From positions 1 to 64,000 of the forward strand of contig JAUPTV010000149.1 of NCBI GenBank assembly GCA_030917925.1: DNA of 64,000 nucleotides, read 5' to 3'. The notes under the pieces are model-generated. The model had not been told where the DNA came from. It ran no database searches and saw only the letters and a program-made list of their open reading frames with translations. Positions 63,656 through 64,000 of the stretch are shown here, one piece after another. The position numbers and the translations under genes are program-made. The DNA comes from Pseudomonadota bacterium (GTDB lineage Bacteria; Pseudomonadota; Gammaproteobacteria; Competibacterales; Competibacteraceae). How positions within the stretch are numbered: the first letter of the stretch is position 1; each line of letters opens with the position of its first letter.

Positions 63656-64000
63656 TTATTCCCCCAGCAATTCTGCAACCGGTTGCAACGGCTCAACATG
63701 CTCAGACACTACTTTGATAATGACCACAAGCGGAACGCTGAGCAACATCCCCCAAACGCCCCAGAGCCAACCCCAGAATAACAGCGAGATAAAAACGGCT
63801 GCTGAATTCATTTTAGCGATTCTCCCGGTCATCCAGGTTGTGACAAAAGTACCGACGAAGATAGCGATCATGAGCCATACTCCAGAGACTAATAGCGCCA
63901 TTGGAAACGAGTCAAACTGCATAAAAGCCACCATCCCGGTAGTGATGGCTATGAGACCAGGACCCAGGTAAGGAATGACATGCAGCAGACCTGCCGCAAC
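63656..64000 (-). CDS. AI-2E family transporter, partial (continues beyond window)
   Basis: GRIAKMNSAAVFISLLFWGWLWGVWGMLLSVPLVVIIKVV; frame remains open to the window end. Confidence 0.85.
   Translation of the reverse strand, partial: VAAGLLHVIPYLGPGLIAITTGMVAFMQFDSFPMALLVSGVWLMIAIFVGTFVTTWMTGRIAKMNSAAVFISLLFWGWLWGVWGMLLSVPLVVIIKVVSEHVEPLQPVAELLGE

Overview
This 64 kb window looks like a gammaproteobacterial chromosome, with a glycogen and PHA gene content that resembles a glycogen-accumulating organism (inference). Left part: a glycogen/maltodextrin block (glgX, a Tus-like protein, a CysB-type regulator, glgB, glgC, malQ), then guaC-thiM, a small accessory patch, gltBD, a solitary tyrosine recombinase and a PEP/pyruvate-binding protein. 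Centre: a compact NRPS locus. It has panD, a two-module NRPS (C-A-PCP-C-A[embedded methyltransferase]-PCP), a secreted esterase, a PqqD-like/degenerate-M50/HlyD membrane protein and an MbtH-like protein. The first A domain carries a beta-alanine-like specificity code, which fits the adjacent aspartate decarboxylase. Next comes a KfrA-like DNA-binding protein, then an unusual type I-F CRISPR-Cas locus with no cas1 in the window. Its Cas3 lacks the fused Cas2 domain and has HD changed to HG. csy1-csy4 and an 8-repeat array are intact. The most striking feature is a one-spacer mini-array inside the cas operon, between cas3 and csy1. Its 32-nt spacer is complementary at 27/32 positions to the 5' coding region of the adjacent csy1. 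The mismatches look like homologous-codon differences, as if the guide were made against a related csy1. Right part: iorAB, a liv-type ABC transporter operon interrupted by a BrnT/BrnA toxin-antitoxin pair, paaK, phaC, VWA and J-domain proteins, and a partial AI-2E transporter. All assignments come from reading the sequence; no database searches were run.
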